This document shows positions 25,541 through 32,726 of a stretch of DNA of 64,000 nt, piece by piece (the stretch's first letter is position 1; each line of letters begins with the position of its first letter). The position numbers and the translations under genes are program-made. The stretch spans positions 13,447-77,446 of the forward strand of contig NZ_JOCF01000067.1 of assembly GCF_000720635.1 (NCBI RefSeq), given 5' to 3'. The notes under the pieces were generated by a model that searched no databases, was not told where the DNA came from, and was given only the letters and a program-made list of their open reading frames with translations. Origin of the DNA: Streptomyces sp. NRRL WC-3742 (lineage in GTDB: Bacteria > Actinomycetota > Actinomycetes > Streptomycetales > Streptomycetaceae).

Positions 25541-25737
25541 CGCGAAATGGCATCAGGCGCAGGCGGGTCGGTGAATTCGACCCGCCTGTCGCCGTGCGCA
25601 TTCCCGGCGGCGCTTCCCTCTGCCGTGGCCTGCTGGATGAGCTGCTTCACCTTCGCGGTCAGATCGGCCGGCATGGGGCCGATGGCCTGGGACAGTCTCT
25701 GCAGCGTCTCCTCGGACTCGTCCACCCTCGCCCCCAC
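25537..25737 (-). CDS. Small acidic helical protein at the edge of the PKS cluster
   Basis: A 66-residue protein whose stop overlaps that of the sigma factor on the other strand (TTAA). It is predicted mostly helical (EETLQRLSQAIGPMPADLTA, then VKQLIQQATAEG). GTG 25737 is the longest start; GTG 25722, preceded by GGGGGCGAGG, is an attractive alternative. No family recognised. It is followed on the other strand by a hairpin within its own coding region. Confidence 0.45.
   Translation of the reverse strand: MGARVDESEETLQRLSQAIGPMPADLTAKVKQLIQQATAEGSAAGNAHGDRRVEFTDPPAPDAISR
25561..25587 (+). terminator. Hairpin downstream of the sigma factor
   Basis: AGGCGGGTCG and CGACCCGCCT pair over 10 bp around a seven-base loop GTGAATT, 20 bases after the sigma-factor stop. 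It also lies inside the convergent small gene. Confidence 0.6.
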
Positions 25738-25802
25738 AGAAGAAGTTTATGACTCAATGACAGAATCAGCGTAGAGCTTGCTCATCGCTTTCGGCAAGAG
25801 GT

Positions 25803-26774
25803 TCAAATCTTATATCCGTTCTCAGGCGGACTTTCGTTCAGTGCCCCGATCGTCGCCCTGAGCCGCCGCCATTCGCCGGCCGCGTGGTGCGGGATTTCCG
25901 GCAGCACCGCGCGCGAGAAGCCCGCGAGCACCCGCCCCGGGCCGACCTCGGTCAGGCCGGTCACCCCGTACGTGCCGATCCGGCGCAGGGTGTCCGTCCA
26001 GCGCACCCGGTCGGCGAGCTGGCGCCGCAGCCGCTCCCGGGCCTCGGCACCGGTGCGCACCTCGTCGGCGGTCACGTTGGCGAGCACCGGGATCGCGGGG
26101 TCGCGGAACTCCACCGCGTCGAGCTCGGCGGCGAACTCCTCCTCCATCCCGGCCATCAGACTGCAGTGGAAGGGCGCGCCGACCGCCAGTTGCACCACCT
26201 TGGTCGCGCCCGCCTCCTTCGCCCCGGCCATCACCAGGCGCACGGTGTCCACCGTGCCGGACACCACCTGCTGGCCGGGCTCGTTGTCGTTGGCGATCTC
26301 GACCACGCCGCCGCCGCGTTCGCGGGCCTCGGTGCAGAGCTCCTCGGACCGTTCGAGGGACAGGCCGATCAGCGCGGCCATCGCCCCGGGATTGTTCTCG
26401 TTCACCTTGGCCATCAACTCGCCGCGTCGGCGGACGAGTTGCAGCGCGTCCCGCCAGTCGAGCACCCCGGCGCACACCAGCGCGGCGTACTCGCCGAGGC
26501 TGTGCCCCGCGGCCAGTGCCGGGCTGATCCCGTGGGCGCGCAGCACGTCCAGGGCCACCAGGCTGGTGAGGAAGACGGCCGGCTGGGTGATGTCGGTCCG
26601 CTGCAGTTCCTCGGCCGATCCCTCCCAGCACAGCGTGGACAGCGGCAGGCCCAGCAGGTCGTCGGCCGGCCGGTAGTAGCGCTCCACCAGCTCGGGAAAC
26701 CGCTCGGCGAGGTCCCGGCCCATCCCGGGCCGCTGCGAGCCCTGGCCGGGGAACAGGAAGGCGACGGAGGTCAT
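25803..26774 (-). CDS. Malonyl-CoA:ACP acyltransferase (FabD-like)
   Basis: A 323-residue stand-alone acyltransferase that moves malonyl units from CoA to an ACP. The catalytic Ser92 is in GHSLGEYAAL and the His203 in GAPFHCSLMAGM, with the oxyanion motif FLFPGQGSQ at the N-terminus. The pattern is that of FabD. It is the last gene of the minus-strand PKS operon, 82 bases after the flavin reductase. Having its own acyltransferase makes the locus independent of the primary fatty-acid enzyme. A signal distinguishing malonyl from methylmalonyl cannot be read safely. Confidence 0.92.
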   Translation of the reverse strand: MTSVAFLFPGQGSQRPGMGRDLAERFPELVERYYRPADDLLGLPLSTLCWEGSAEELQRTDITQPAVFLTSLVALDVLRAHGISPALAAGHSLGEYAALVCAGVLDWRDALQLVRRRGELMAKVNENNPGAMAALIGLSLERSEELCTEARERGGGVVEIANDNEPGQQVVSGTVDTVRLVMAGAKEAGATKVVQLAVGAPFHCSLMAGMEEEFAAELDAVEFRDPAIPVLANVTADEVRTGAEARERLRRQLADRVRWTDTLRRIGTYGVTGLTEVGPGRVLAGFSRAVLPEIPHHAAGEWRRLRATIGALNESPPENGYKI

Positions 26775-26856
26775 CTGGCTCCTCAGGAAAGGGTGGTGGG
26801 AGTGAAGGGGCAGAAAAAGGAGCCGGGGCCGACCCGGGTCGGCCCCGGCTCGCGGG

Positions 26857-27396
26857 TCATCCCAGACGGGCGAACTGCCCGCGGTAGAACAACAGGGGTT
26901 CGTCCTCGGGCCCGGTGCCCAGCTCGCACACCCTCCCGAGGAAGATGGTGTGGTCTCCCCCGGGCAGCTCGCGTTCGACCAGGCAGCCGAAGTACGAGAG
27001 GGAGCCGGACAGCACCGGGATCCCGCGCCACCCGGGCCGGTGCGGGACGCCCTCCAGGGCGCGCTCCCCCGACGGCCGCCCCGCCGCCGCGCACCCGGCC
27101 GCCGTGGCAGCCTGGCCCCCGCTCAGCACGTTGACGGTGAACGCCCCGGCGGCGGAGATGGCGGCGGCGGTCCTGGACCCCTCCTTCAGACAGATCAGCA
27201 GCAGCGGCGGTTCCAGGGAGACCGAGGTCAGGGAGTTGACCGTGGTCGCGCTCGGTCCGCCGGGGCCGGCGGTGGTGACCACCGCGACCCCGGTGCCGAA
27301 CCTCCCGATCGCCCGGCGGAAGGACCGCTCGTCCGGCCGCGCGCCCCGGACGCTGGTCCCCGGGCCCTGGTGGCCGGCCGTCACGATGCCGGCCAT
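26857..27396 (-). CDS. Flavin reductase-like FMN-binding protein
   Basis: A 179-residue protein of the short-chain flavin reductase family. Conserved segments: FRRAIGRFGTGVAVVTTAGP at residues about 25-44, ATTVNSLTSVSLEPPLLLIC, a stretch FTVNVLSGGQ and a late FLGRVCELGTG. These enzymes reduce free FMN or FAD with NAD(P)H for a partner monooxygenase. In this cluster the flavin monooxygenase at 50889 or another oxygenase could be the recipient, but that enzyme belongs to a class that usually reduces its own FAD. The ATG overlaps the KSIII stop by one base (TGATG), so the two are translated together. Confidence 0.85.
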   Translation of the reverse strand: MAGIVTAGHQGPGTSVRGARPDERSFRRAIGRFGTGVAVVTTAGPGGPSATTVNSLTSVSLEPPLLLICLKEGSRTAAAISAAGAFTVNVLSGGQAATAAGCAAAGRPSGERALEGVPHRPGWRGIPVLSGSLSYFGCLVERELPGGDHTIFLGRVCELGTGPEDEPLLFYRGQFARLG

Positions 27397-28478
27397 CAGC
27401 GCACCGGAGCCTGGGCGGTCCAGTCCACGACCGCACCCGCGTAGATCCACTTGGTGCTCTCGACCCCGATCAGCATCAGCCGGTCGCCGGGGCGGATCCG
27501 CCCGGAGCGCCAGGCGTCGTCGAGGAAGAGCGGCACGGCCGCGCACCCGACGGCGCCCATGGTGGAGAGGCTGTCGAAGATCCTGCCGTCGAGCGCCTTC
27601 CACTCCGTGGTGTCCAGCCCGAGCTCGTGGAGCGAGTCGAGCATCCAGCCGACGTTGCCCTCCGGCACCAGGCACAGGTCCACCGACTCCACGTCCACGC
27701 CGCTGCGCTGCAGCGTGCTGCGGATCGCCTCCGTGACCATCACCGGGGTGAAGTCCCCGGCACCGACCACGTCGACCTTCAGGTCGACCAGCCGCTTGGC
27801 CTTGAGCTGCTGGTGGATCGGGGCGTGGGTGCCACCGCCCACCGAGTGGATGCCCGGCTTGCGGTCGCCGCCGATGCAGGCGGTGGCACCGGCCCGGAGC
27901 CCGCCCTCGCCCTCCTCCGCGCGCAGCACGATCGCGCCGGCGCCGTCGCCGAACATGTAGACCGGCATCCGGTCGCGCATCCGTATCCGGTTCGGGTCCT
28001 GGCCGAGGAAGACCGGGGCCAGCACCGGGGAGATGGCCTCGCTGCCGATCACCAGGGCGGTGCGGTAGGTGCCGGCCTCCAGGTACATCCGGGCGATGTC
28101 CAGGCCCTGGACGACGCCCGCGCCGCCGGAGCGCAGCTCCATGGTGGCGCAGCTGACCAGGCCCAGGTGCTCCTGGACCAGGTTCACCACCGGCGGCAGC
28201 GGGAAGTCCGGGGTCCCGGTGGCGAGCACCATGAGGTCGACCTCCGCGGCCTCGACGCCGGCCGCGTCGAGCGCCCGGACGGCGGCGCGGTACGCCATGT
28301 CCGAGTTGTTCTCGCGGTGTTCGCCGGTCTTGGGGTCGATCATCCAGAACCGCCGCTCGATGGAGAGGCCCTCCAGGACCTCGTCGGGCAGCGGCCCGAC
28401 CAGGCGGGTGATCTCTTCGGTGGGGATCGGATCACCGGGCTGGTAGCCACCGGTCCCGATGATGCGGATCGAGGTCAC
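27396..28478 (-). CDS. KSIII-fold protein lacking the Cys-His-Asn triad
   Basis: A 360-residue protein aligned along its length with beta-ketoacyl-ACP synthase III (FabH): IRIIGTGGYQPGDPIPTEEI at the start, MFGDGAGAIVL in the middle, and a C-terminal half with GRIRPGDRLMLIG. All three catalytic residues are replaced. The Cys position is Gly119 (codon 28122-28124, in LRSGGAGVV), the His position is Glu273 (VPEGNVGW instead of VPHQANLR), and the Asn position is Ala309 (MGAVGC instead of HGNTSA). GTG 28478 has AAGGAG upstream. A normal FabH condensation is therefore impossible. It may be a different acyl enzyme, a pseudo-enzyme partner or a structural subunit. Confidence 0.85.
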   Translation of the reverse strand: MTSIRIIGTGGYQPGDPIPTEEITRLVGPLPDEVLEGLSIERRFWMIDPKTGEHRENNSDMAYRAAVRALDAAGVEAAEVDLMVLATGTPDFPLPPVVNLVQEHLGLVSCATMELRSGGAGVVQGLDIARMYLEAGTYRTALVIGSEAISPVLAPVFLGQDPNRIRMRDRMPVYMFGDGAGAIVLRAEEGEGGLRAGATACIGGDRKPGIHSVGGGTHAPIHQQLKAKRLVDLKVDVVGAGDFTPVMVTEAIRSTLQRSGVDVESVDLCLVPEGNVGWMLDSLHELGLDTTEWKALDGRIFDSLSTMGAVGCAAVPLFLDDAWRSGRIRPGDRLMLIGVESTKWIYAGAVVDWTAQAPVR

Positions 28479-28558
28479 GCCGTCGCTCCTTCGGTTCGCT
28501 GCTCGTGGTGACGAGGGGTCGGACGAGGGGTCAAGGGTGTCGGAGGGGGAACCGGGGA

Positions 28559-28957
28559 TCAGGCGGCCACGGACGACTTGTGGACGACCAGCTGCACCAG
28601 GTTGGCGACCGTGAACAGGCCCATCACCTGGGTCGCCTTGAGGGTGCCGCTGAGCGCCTCGACGTCGATCTGCGGCATGACGCTCTTCAGCTGGGCGAGC
28701 GCGCGGTCGGTGACGATCTCGTTCTCGTCGCCGAACTCCTCCTCGGGGATGCCGCCCTGGACGTACTCGGCCAGCTCGGCCGCCTGGATCTTGACGCCCA
28801 GCGAGCGCTCCAGGCGGAACAGGATGTCGAGCAGGTCGATCGACTCGGCGCCCAGGTCGTCCAGCAGGGTCGCGTCGTCCACGACCTCCTCCGGCTCCGC
28901 GCCGAGCGCGTCGGCGACGGCGGTGCGGACGGCCTCGGTGATCTGGGTGAGGGACAT
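28559..28957 (-). CDS. Acyl carrier protein
   Basis: A 132-residue carrier protein, longer than the 80-residue ACP norm. The phosphopantetheine attachment is Ser39 in DDLGAESIDLLDIL. The core spans residues 1-85, with a recognisable C-terminal extra segment (SGTLKATQVMGLFTVANLV) that may be an amphipathic contact helix. ATG 28957 is chosen because GGAG lies six bases upstream; ATG 28981 would add eight residues. It carries the growing chain for the KS, KR and DH encoded next door, with AcpS (36235) as the likely activator. The tandem octamer array lies just upstream. Confidence 0.9.
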   Translation of the reverse strand: MSLTQITEAVRTAVADALGAEPEEVVDDATLLDDLGAESIDLLDILFRLERSLGVKIQAAELAEYVQGGIPEEEFGDENEIVTDRALAQLKSVMPQIDVEALSGTLKATQVMGLFTVANLVQLVVHKSSVAA

Positions 28958-29050
28958 GCTGTGCTCCATCGTTTCGGTCATGGGCCCGCTGCCGGTGCGG
29001 CACGCGGGGCTGAGGGGCCGTGCAGTGGTGCGGTACCGCGGTACTGCGGC

Positions 29051-29143
29051 ACTTCGGTACTTCGGTACTTCGGTACTTCGGTACTTCGGTACTTCGGTAC
29101 TTCGGTACTTCGGTACTTCGGTACTTCGGTACTTCGGTACTTC
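29051..29143. repeat. Tandem array of the octamer ACTTCGGT (11.6 copies)
   Basis: Eleven perfect ACTTCGGT units run from 29051 to 29138 and end in a partial ACTTC. Three decayed units precede it (about 29030-29050). In the direction of the genes the unit reads ACCGAAGT. It sits in the 250-base spacer between the ketoreductase and the ACP. The copies are identical, which suggests recent slippage. There are no spacers, so it is not CRISPR. Confidence 0.95.
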
Positions 29144-29159
29144 CCGCCACCGGGCCGGC

Positions 29160-29172
29160 GGGATACACCGGC
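29160..29172 (-). promoter_or_regulatory. GGATACAC box upstream of the ACP operon
   Basis: GGGATACACCGGC lies in the spacer between the KR and ACP genes, upstream of the octamer array in the direction of transcription. The same GGATACAC or its complement GTGTATCC recurs at 36802-36870 and 43910-43950, each in front of a transcription unit. Only one half-site is seen here. Confidence 0.4.
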
Positions 29173-29209
29173 CCGGCCCGCGGGTCCGCCGGGTGGACGG
29201 GCCGCGCGG

Positions 29210-29977
29210 CTACGGGCGGCCGAGGCCCAGGGCCGTCATCGCGCCGCCGTCGACGTTGACCAGCGCACCGGTCATGTACGCCGACTCGGGACCGGCCAGG
29301 AAGCGCACCACCTCGGCGATCTGCTCGACCGGGCCGAAGCGGCGCATCGGGATCTGCTTCCTGATGGACCGTCCGGTCTCGCCCTCGGTCAGGCCGGCCA
29401 CCAGCTCGGTCGGGGAGAAACCGGGCAGCACCGCGTTGACCCGGATGCCGAACCGGGCCGACTCCATCGCGCAGCAGCGGGTGAAGGCGTTCACCGCGCC
29501 CTTGGAGGCCGCGTAGTTGGACTCGCCGATCCAGCCGCGCTCGCCCATCACGGAGGAGACGTTGACGACGACCCCGGACCCCTTGGCCATGAAGTGCGGC
29601 AGCACGGCCTTGGTGCAGTGGAAGACACCGCCGAAGTTGACCTTCATGGTGTCCAGCCAGTCGTCCATGCCCATGTTGTAGATCAGCGCGTCCTGGGCGA
29701 TCCCGGCATTGTTGACCAGGATGTCCAGCCCGCCCAGCTCCTCGACGGTGCGGGCGACCATCGCCTGGGCGTCCTCCGCCTCGGCCACGTCGCCGGCGAT
29801 CGCCACCGCCCGGCCGCCGGCCTCCTCGATCGCGCGGACCAGCTCCTTGGCGGGCCCCTCCGAGGCGCGGTAGTTCACCGCGACGGCGGCCCCGTCGGCC
29901 GCCAGGGCGCGGCAGACCGCCGCGCCGATGCCCCGTGACCCACCGGTCACCAGGGCCACCTGTCCGGCCAGCTTCAC
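29210..29977 (-). CDS. 3-ketoacyl-ACP reductase (FabG-like)
   Basis: A 255-residue short-chain dehydrogenase. NADP-binding motif VTGGSRGIGAAV starts at residue 10. The catalytic tetrad is Asn114, Ser142, Tyr155 and Lys159 in the pattern NVSSVMGE then NYAASKG. The late MTGALVNVDGG motif is characteristic of FabG. It should reduce the beta-keto group after each condensation. Start GTG 29977 has AAGGAG upstream and overlaps the stop of the KS-CLF fusion gene (GTGA). No enoyl reductase is encoded nearby, so the cycle stops at the enoyl stage. Confidence 0.92.
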   Translation of the reverse strand: MKLAGQVALVTGGSRGIGAAVCRALAADGAAVAVNYRASEGPAKELVRAIEEAGGRAVAIAGDVAEAEDAQAMVARTVEELGGLDILVNNAGIAQDALIYNMGMDDWLDTMKVNFGGVFHCTKAVLPHFMAKGSGVVVNVSSVMGERGWIGESNYAASKGAVNAFTRCCAMESARFGIRVNAVLPGFSPTELVAGLTEGETGRSIRKQIPMRRFGPVEQIAEVVRFLAGPESAYMTGALVNVDGGAMTALGLGRP

Positions 29978-32436
29978 CGGCTCTCTCCTTCCGTCAGGAT
30001 CCGCGACTCGCGCGCGGTGGTTGCGGCGTCCGCGGCACGGACCGCCAGCGTGATGTGGGTGCCGCCCAGCGAGGCGCTGTTGACGAGCGCGGGCGTGCCG
30101 TCGCCGGCGTGGAGCGCGAGGGCGGTGCAGAGCGCGCCGCCCACGCCCATCGGCTCGCCGAGGACGGTCTTGGGCGCGTGCAGCCTGAACGGCGCGGACG
30201 CGTTCAGCGCCGGGTCGGCCCGCAGCCGGGCGACCGCGGCCGTCTCCGCCCGGTCGGCCGCGGCGAGCCCGGCGGCCGCGAGCCAGATCTCGCCCACCCC
30301 CTGCGCCGCGGGCCCGGCGTCGAGCAGGGCGGCACGCATCGCCCGCTCCACCCCGCGGCCCCGGGCGTCCCACAGGCGCGCCCGGCTGGCGTCCGAGGCC
30401 ATGCCGTACCCGAGCACCGTGCCGAGGACGCGCGCGCCCCGGGCCTCGGCCGTCGAGCGGCGCTCCAGCACCAGGGCGACGCTGCCCTCGGCGAGCAGGA
30501 ACCGGCCGTCCGCCGCACCGCCGGCCCCGCGCGAGCTCGCCGCGCCGACCGCCGCGTAGGCGCGGGCCACCTGGGCGGTGAGCGTGTCGGTGGCCGTGGC
30601 GACCAGGACGTCGGCCCGGCCGGCCGCCAGCAGGTCGGCGGCATAGCCGATCGCCGCGGCCCCGCTGGCGTGGCCGACCGACACGGTCGACGTCGGTCCG
30701 CGCAGCCCCAGGTGGAGCGCGACCTGCCCGGCGGCCTGGTTGTAGACGGTGTTGGGGAAGACCGCAGGGTCGGCCGCGGCCGGCCCCTCCCCCAGCACCG
30801 GCACGGTGAAGCGTTCCATGGCCTCCATCGGCCCGGTCCCGGTGCCGAAGACCACCCCGACGGTACGGGCCGCCTCGCCGCCGGGCTCGATGCCGGCCGC
30901 CTCCAGCGCCTTGGCCGTGGCCACCACGCTGAGCACGCCCAGCCGGTCCATCCGGCGCCTCGTGCGCCGGGCGAGGTACGGCTCCGGGTCGAGTTCGACC
31001 TGCCCCACCCGGACGCCGGCCAGCTCCCCGCCGGGCTCGCGCCGCGCGACGAAGTCCTGCCAGGCGGCCGACGGACCGTCGCCCGAGGGGCTGAGCACGC
31101 TGACCCCGGTGACCACCACCTCCTCGCGGCGCGGCGCGGGCGGGCGGTGGCGCAGCTGCGGCCGGGTCAGCACCAGCGCCGCGTTGGCGCCGCCGAAGGC
31201 GAAGTTGTTGGACAGTGCGGCGCCGGCCGTGATGGGCCGCGCGGTGTTCGGCACGTAGTCCAGCGGGCAGGCCGCGTCCTGGGACCGGTAGCCGGCGGTC
31301 GGGGGTGCGATCTGCTCGGCCAGGGCGTTGGCCGTCACGATGGCCTCGACGGCCCCGGCCGCCCCCAGCAGGTGGCCGATCACCGACTTGGTGCTGCTGA
31401 CCGGGATCGCGGCCGCCGTCCGCTCCCCGAGCGCCAGCCGGATCGCGCTGGTCTCCGCCGGGTCGTTCTTCGGGGTGCCGGTGCCGTGGCCGTTGATGTA
31501 GCCGATCTCGGACGCACCGAGCCCCGCGTGGCCGAGCGCGGCACGGATCGCGCCCGCCGCCCCGAGGCCCTCCGGGTGCGGCGCGGTGACGTGGTAGCCG
31601 TCCGCCGAGAGGCCGTAGCCGGCGACCTCGGCGAGCACGGTCAGCCCGTGCCGCTCGGCGAGGTCGGAGCGGACCAGCACCACCATGCCGCTGCCCTCGC
31701 CGAGCGAGAGCCCCTGCCGCTCGGCCGAGTACGGCGCGGCGGGCTCGGGCGAGAGCGACTGCAGGGAGTTGAAGCCGGCGAGGACGACGTCGGAGAGCGC
31801 GTCGCTGCCGCCGGCCAGCACCGCGTCGGCCCGGCCCTGGCGCAGCAGGTCCGCGGCCCAGCCGATGGCGTTGGCACCGGAGGCGCAGGCCGTGTTGACC
31901 GCGAGCACCGGGCCGCGCAGCCGGAACGCCGCGGCCACCGCCTCGGCGAGGGCCTGCGGGGTGACCAGCGCGGGCAGCCGGCGGTCGGGCAGGGCGCCGG
32001 AGGCGTCGGCGGCCAGCCACTCGCGGGCGGAGAGCAGCCCGGCGTTGCAGGTGCCCAGCACGACGGCGAAGCGGTCGGGGTCGACCAGGCCCGCCGGCAG
32101 TGCGGCCATCGCCTCCTCGGCGGCGACCAGGGCCAGGTCGATGGCGCGCTCGCGGAAGCCGTCCGGGCGGCGGTAGGCGCCGCGCGGCCGGACGGGCACG
32201 CCGACCTCGCCGCCCAGTTTCGTGCTCAGCCCGTCCATGGACAGGCCCTGGACCTGCTGGATCGCGACCCGGCCGGCCCGGGCGCCGTCCCAGAGGGCGG
32301 CCGCGCCGGCGCCCTGCGCGGTGATCGCGCCGGTGGCGACGATGGCGACGCCCGCCGCGCGGTTCTCGTGAAGGTCGTCCTCGTGCTGGTGGTTCCCGTG
32401 GTCCGGGCGGACGGGGGTGGTGATCGGATCGGACAT
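29974..32436 (-). CDS. Ketosynthase fused to chain-length-factor-like ketosynthase
   Basis: An 820-residue protein with two complete KS-fold domains. Domain 1 (residues about 28-425) is catalytic: Cys184 in NTACASGAN, His317 in NGHGTGTPKND, Lys350 and His355 in STKSVIGH. Domain 2 (about 438-800) is inactive: the Cys position is His589 (SVGHASGAA), the last His is Glu761 (APKTVLGE) and the middle His motif is lost. The usual type II KS and CLF subunits are separate genes, and CLF normally has Gln at the Cys site. Here both are joined by a linker of about 12 residues (RHRPPAPRREEV). Start ATG 32436 has GAGGAGG upstream. Confidence 0.9.
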   Translation of the reverse strand: MSDPITTPVRPDHGNHQHEDDLHENRAAGVAIVATGAITAQGAGAAALWDGARAGRVAIQQVQGLSMDGLSTKLGGEVGVPVRPRGAYRRPDGFRERAIDLALVAAEEAMAALPAGLVDPDRFAVVLGTCNAGLLSAREWLAADASGALPDRRLPALVTPQALAEAVAAAFRLRGPVLAVNTACASGANAIGWAADLLRQGRADAVLAGGSDALSDVVLAGFNSLQSLSPEPAAPYSAERQGLSLGEGSGMVVLVRSDLAERHGLTVLAEVAGYGLSADGYHVTAPHPEGLGAAGAIRAALGHAGLGASEIGYINGHGTGTPKNDPAETSAIRLALGERTAAAIPVSSTKSVIGHLLGAAGAVEAIVTANALAEQIAPPTAGYRSQDAACPLDYVPNTARPITAGAALSNNFAFGGANAALVLTRPQLRHRPPAPRREEVVVTGVSVLSPSGDGPSAAWQDFVARREPGGELAGVRVGQVELDPEPYLARRTRRRMDRLGVLSVVATAKALEAAGIEPGGEAARTVGVVFGTGTGPMEAMERFTVPVLGEGPAAADPAVFPNTVYNQAAGQVALHLGLRGPTSTVSVGHASGAAAIGYAADLLAAGRADVLVATATDTLTAQVARAYAAVGAASSRGAGGAADGRFLLAEGSVALVLERRSTAEARGARVLGTVLGYGMASDASRARLWDARGRGVERAMRAALLDAGPAAQGVGEIWLAAAGLAAADRAETAAVARLRADPALNASAPFRLHAPKTVLGEPMGVGGALCTALALHAGDGTPALVNSASLGGTHITLAVRAADAATTARESRILTEGESR

Positions 32437-32726
32437 CACTCGGGCCCTCCTCGGGTCCCGGTACTGCGGGCTCGGGGCAGGTCCGCGGGGCGGCGGCCCT
32501 GTGCCGTACGCCCGGCCTGCTGCTGTCTCGGGTCTCGCGCGCCGTGCCAGCCGATCGCCGTCAGCACCAGCTCCACGGGCGACAGCCATGCCTGACGTTC
32601 CTTCATCGACGGCGGCGCCGGGGCCGGGGCGGGGGCGGGCCCGTCGACCGGGATCCACCGGGCCTCGGGGCGGCCGGGCCGGCCGTGCCTGGCGGAGCGC
32701 GTGGTGGAGCGCGTGGTGGTGCTCAT
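32436..32726 (-). CDS. Small translationally coupled protein of unknown function
   Basis: A 96-residue protein between two ketosynthase genes. Its ATG overlaps the stop of the KS-Ser gene (ATGA) and its own stop overlaps the start of the KS-CLF gene (TGATG), so it is made in step with both. A strong GGAGGAGAG site precedes it. The N-terminal 60 residues are Ser/Thr/Arg-rich and contain a Pro-Ala run (GPAPAPAPAPPS), followed by a helix (MKERQAWLSPVELVLTAIGW). No family recognised. It may tether or bridge the synthase subunits. Confidence 0.55.
   Translation of the reverse strand: MSTTTRSTTRSARHGRPGRPEARWIPVDGPAPAPAPAPPSMKERQAWLSPVELVLTAIGWHGARDPRQQQAGRTAQGRRPADLPRARSTGTRGGPE

Noticed and set aside
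28122..28124. A neighbouring Cys (Cys110 or Cys312) as the true nucleophile of the KSIII-like protein
   Set aside because: The flanking residues align well with FabH and place Gly119 at the nucleophile. Cys110 aligns with a non-catalytic Cys of E. coli FabH and Cys312 with an Ala.
29051..29143. CRISPR array
   Set aside because: The units are eight bases long and directly adjacent with no spacers, and no cas genes are present.
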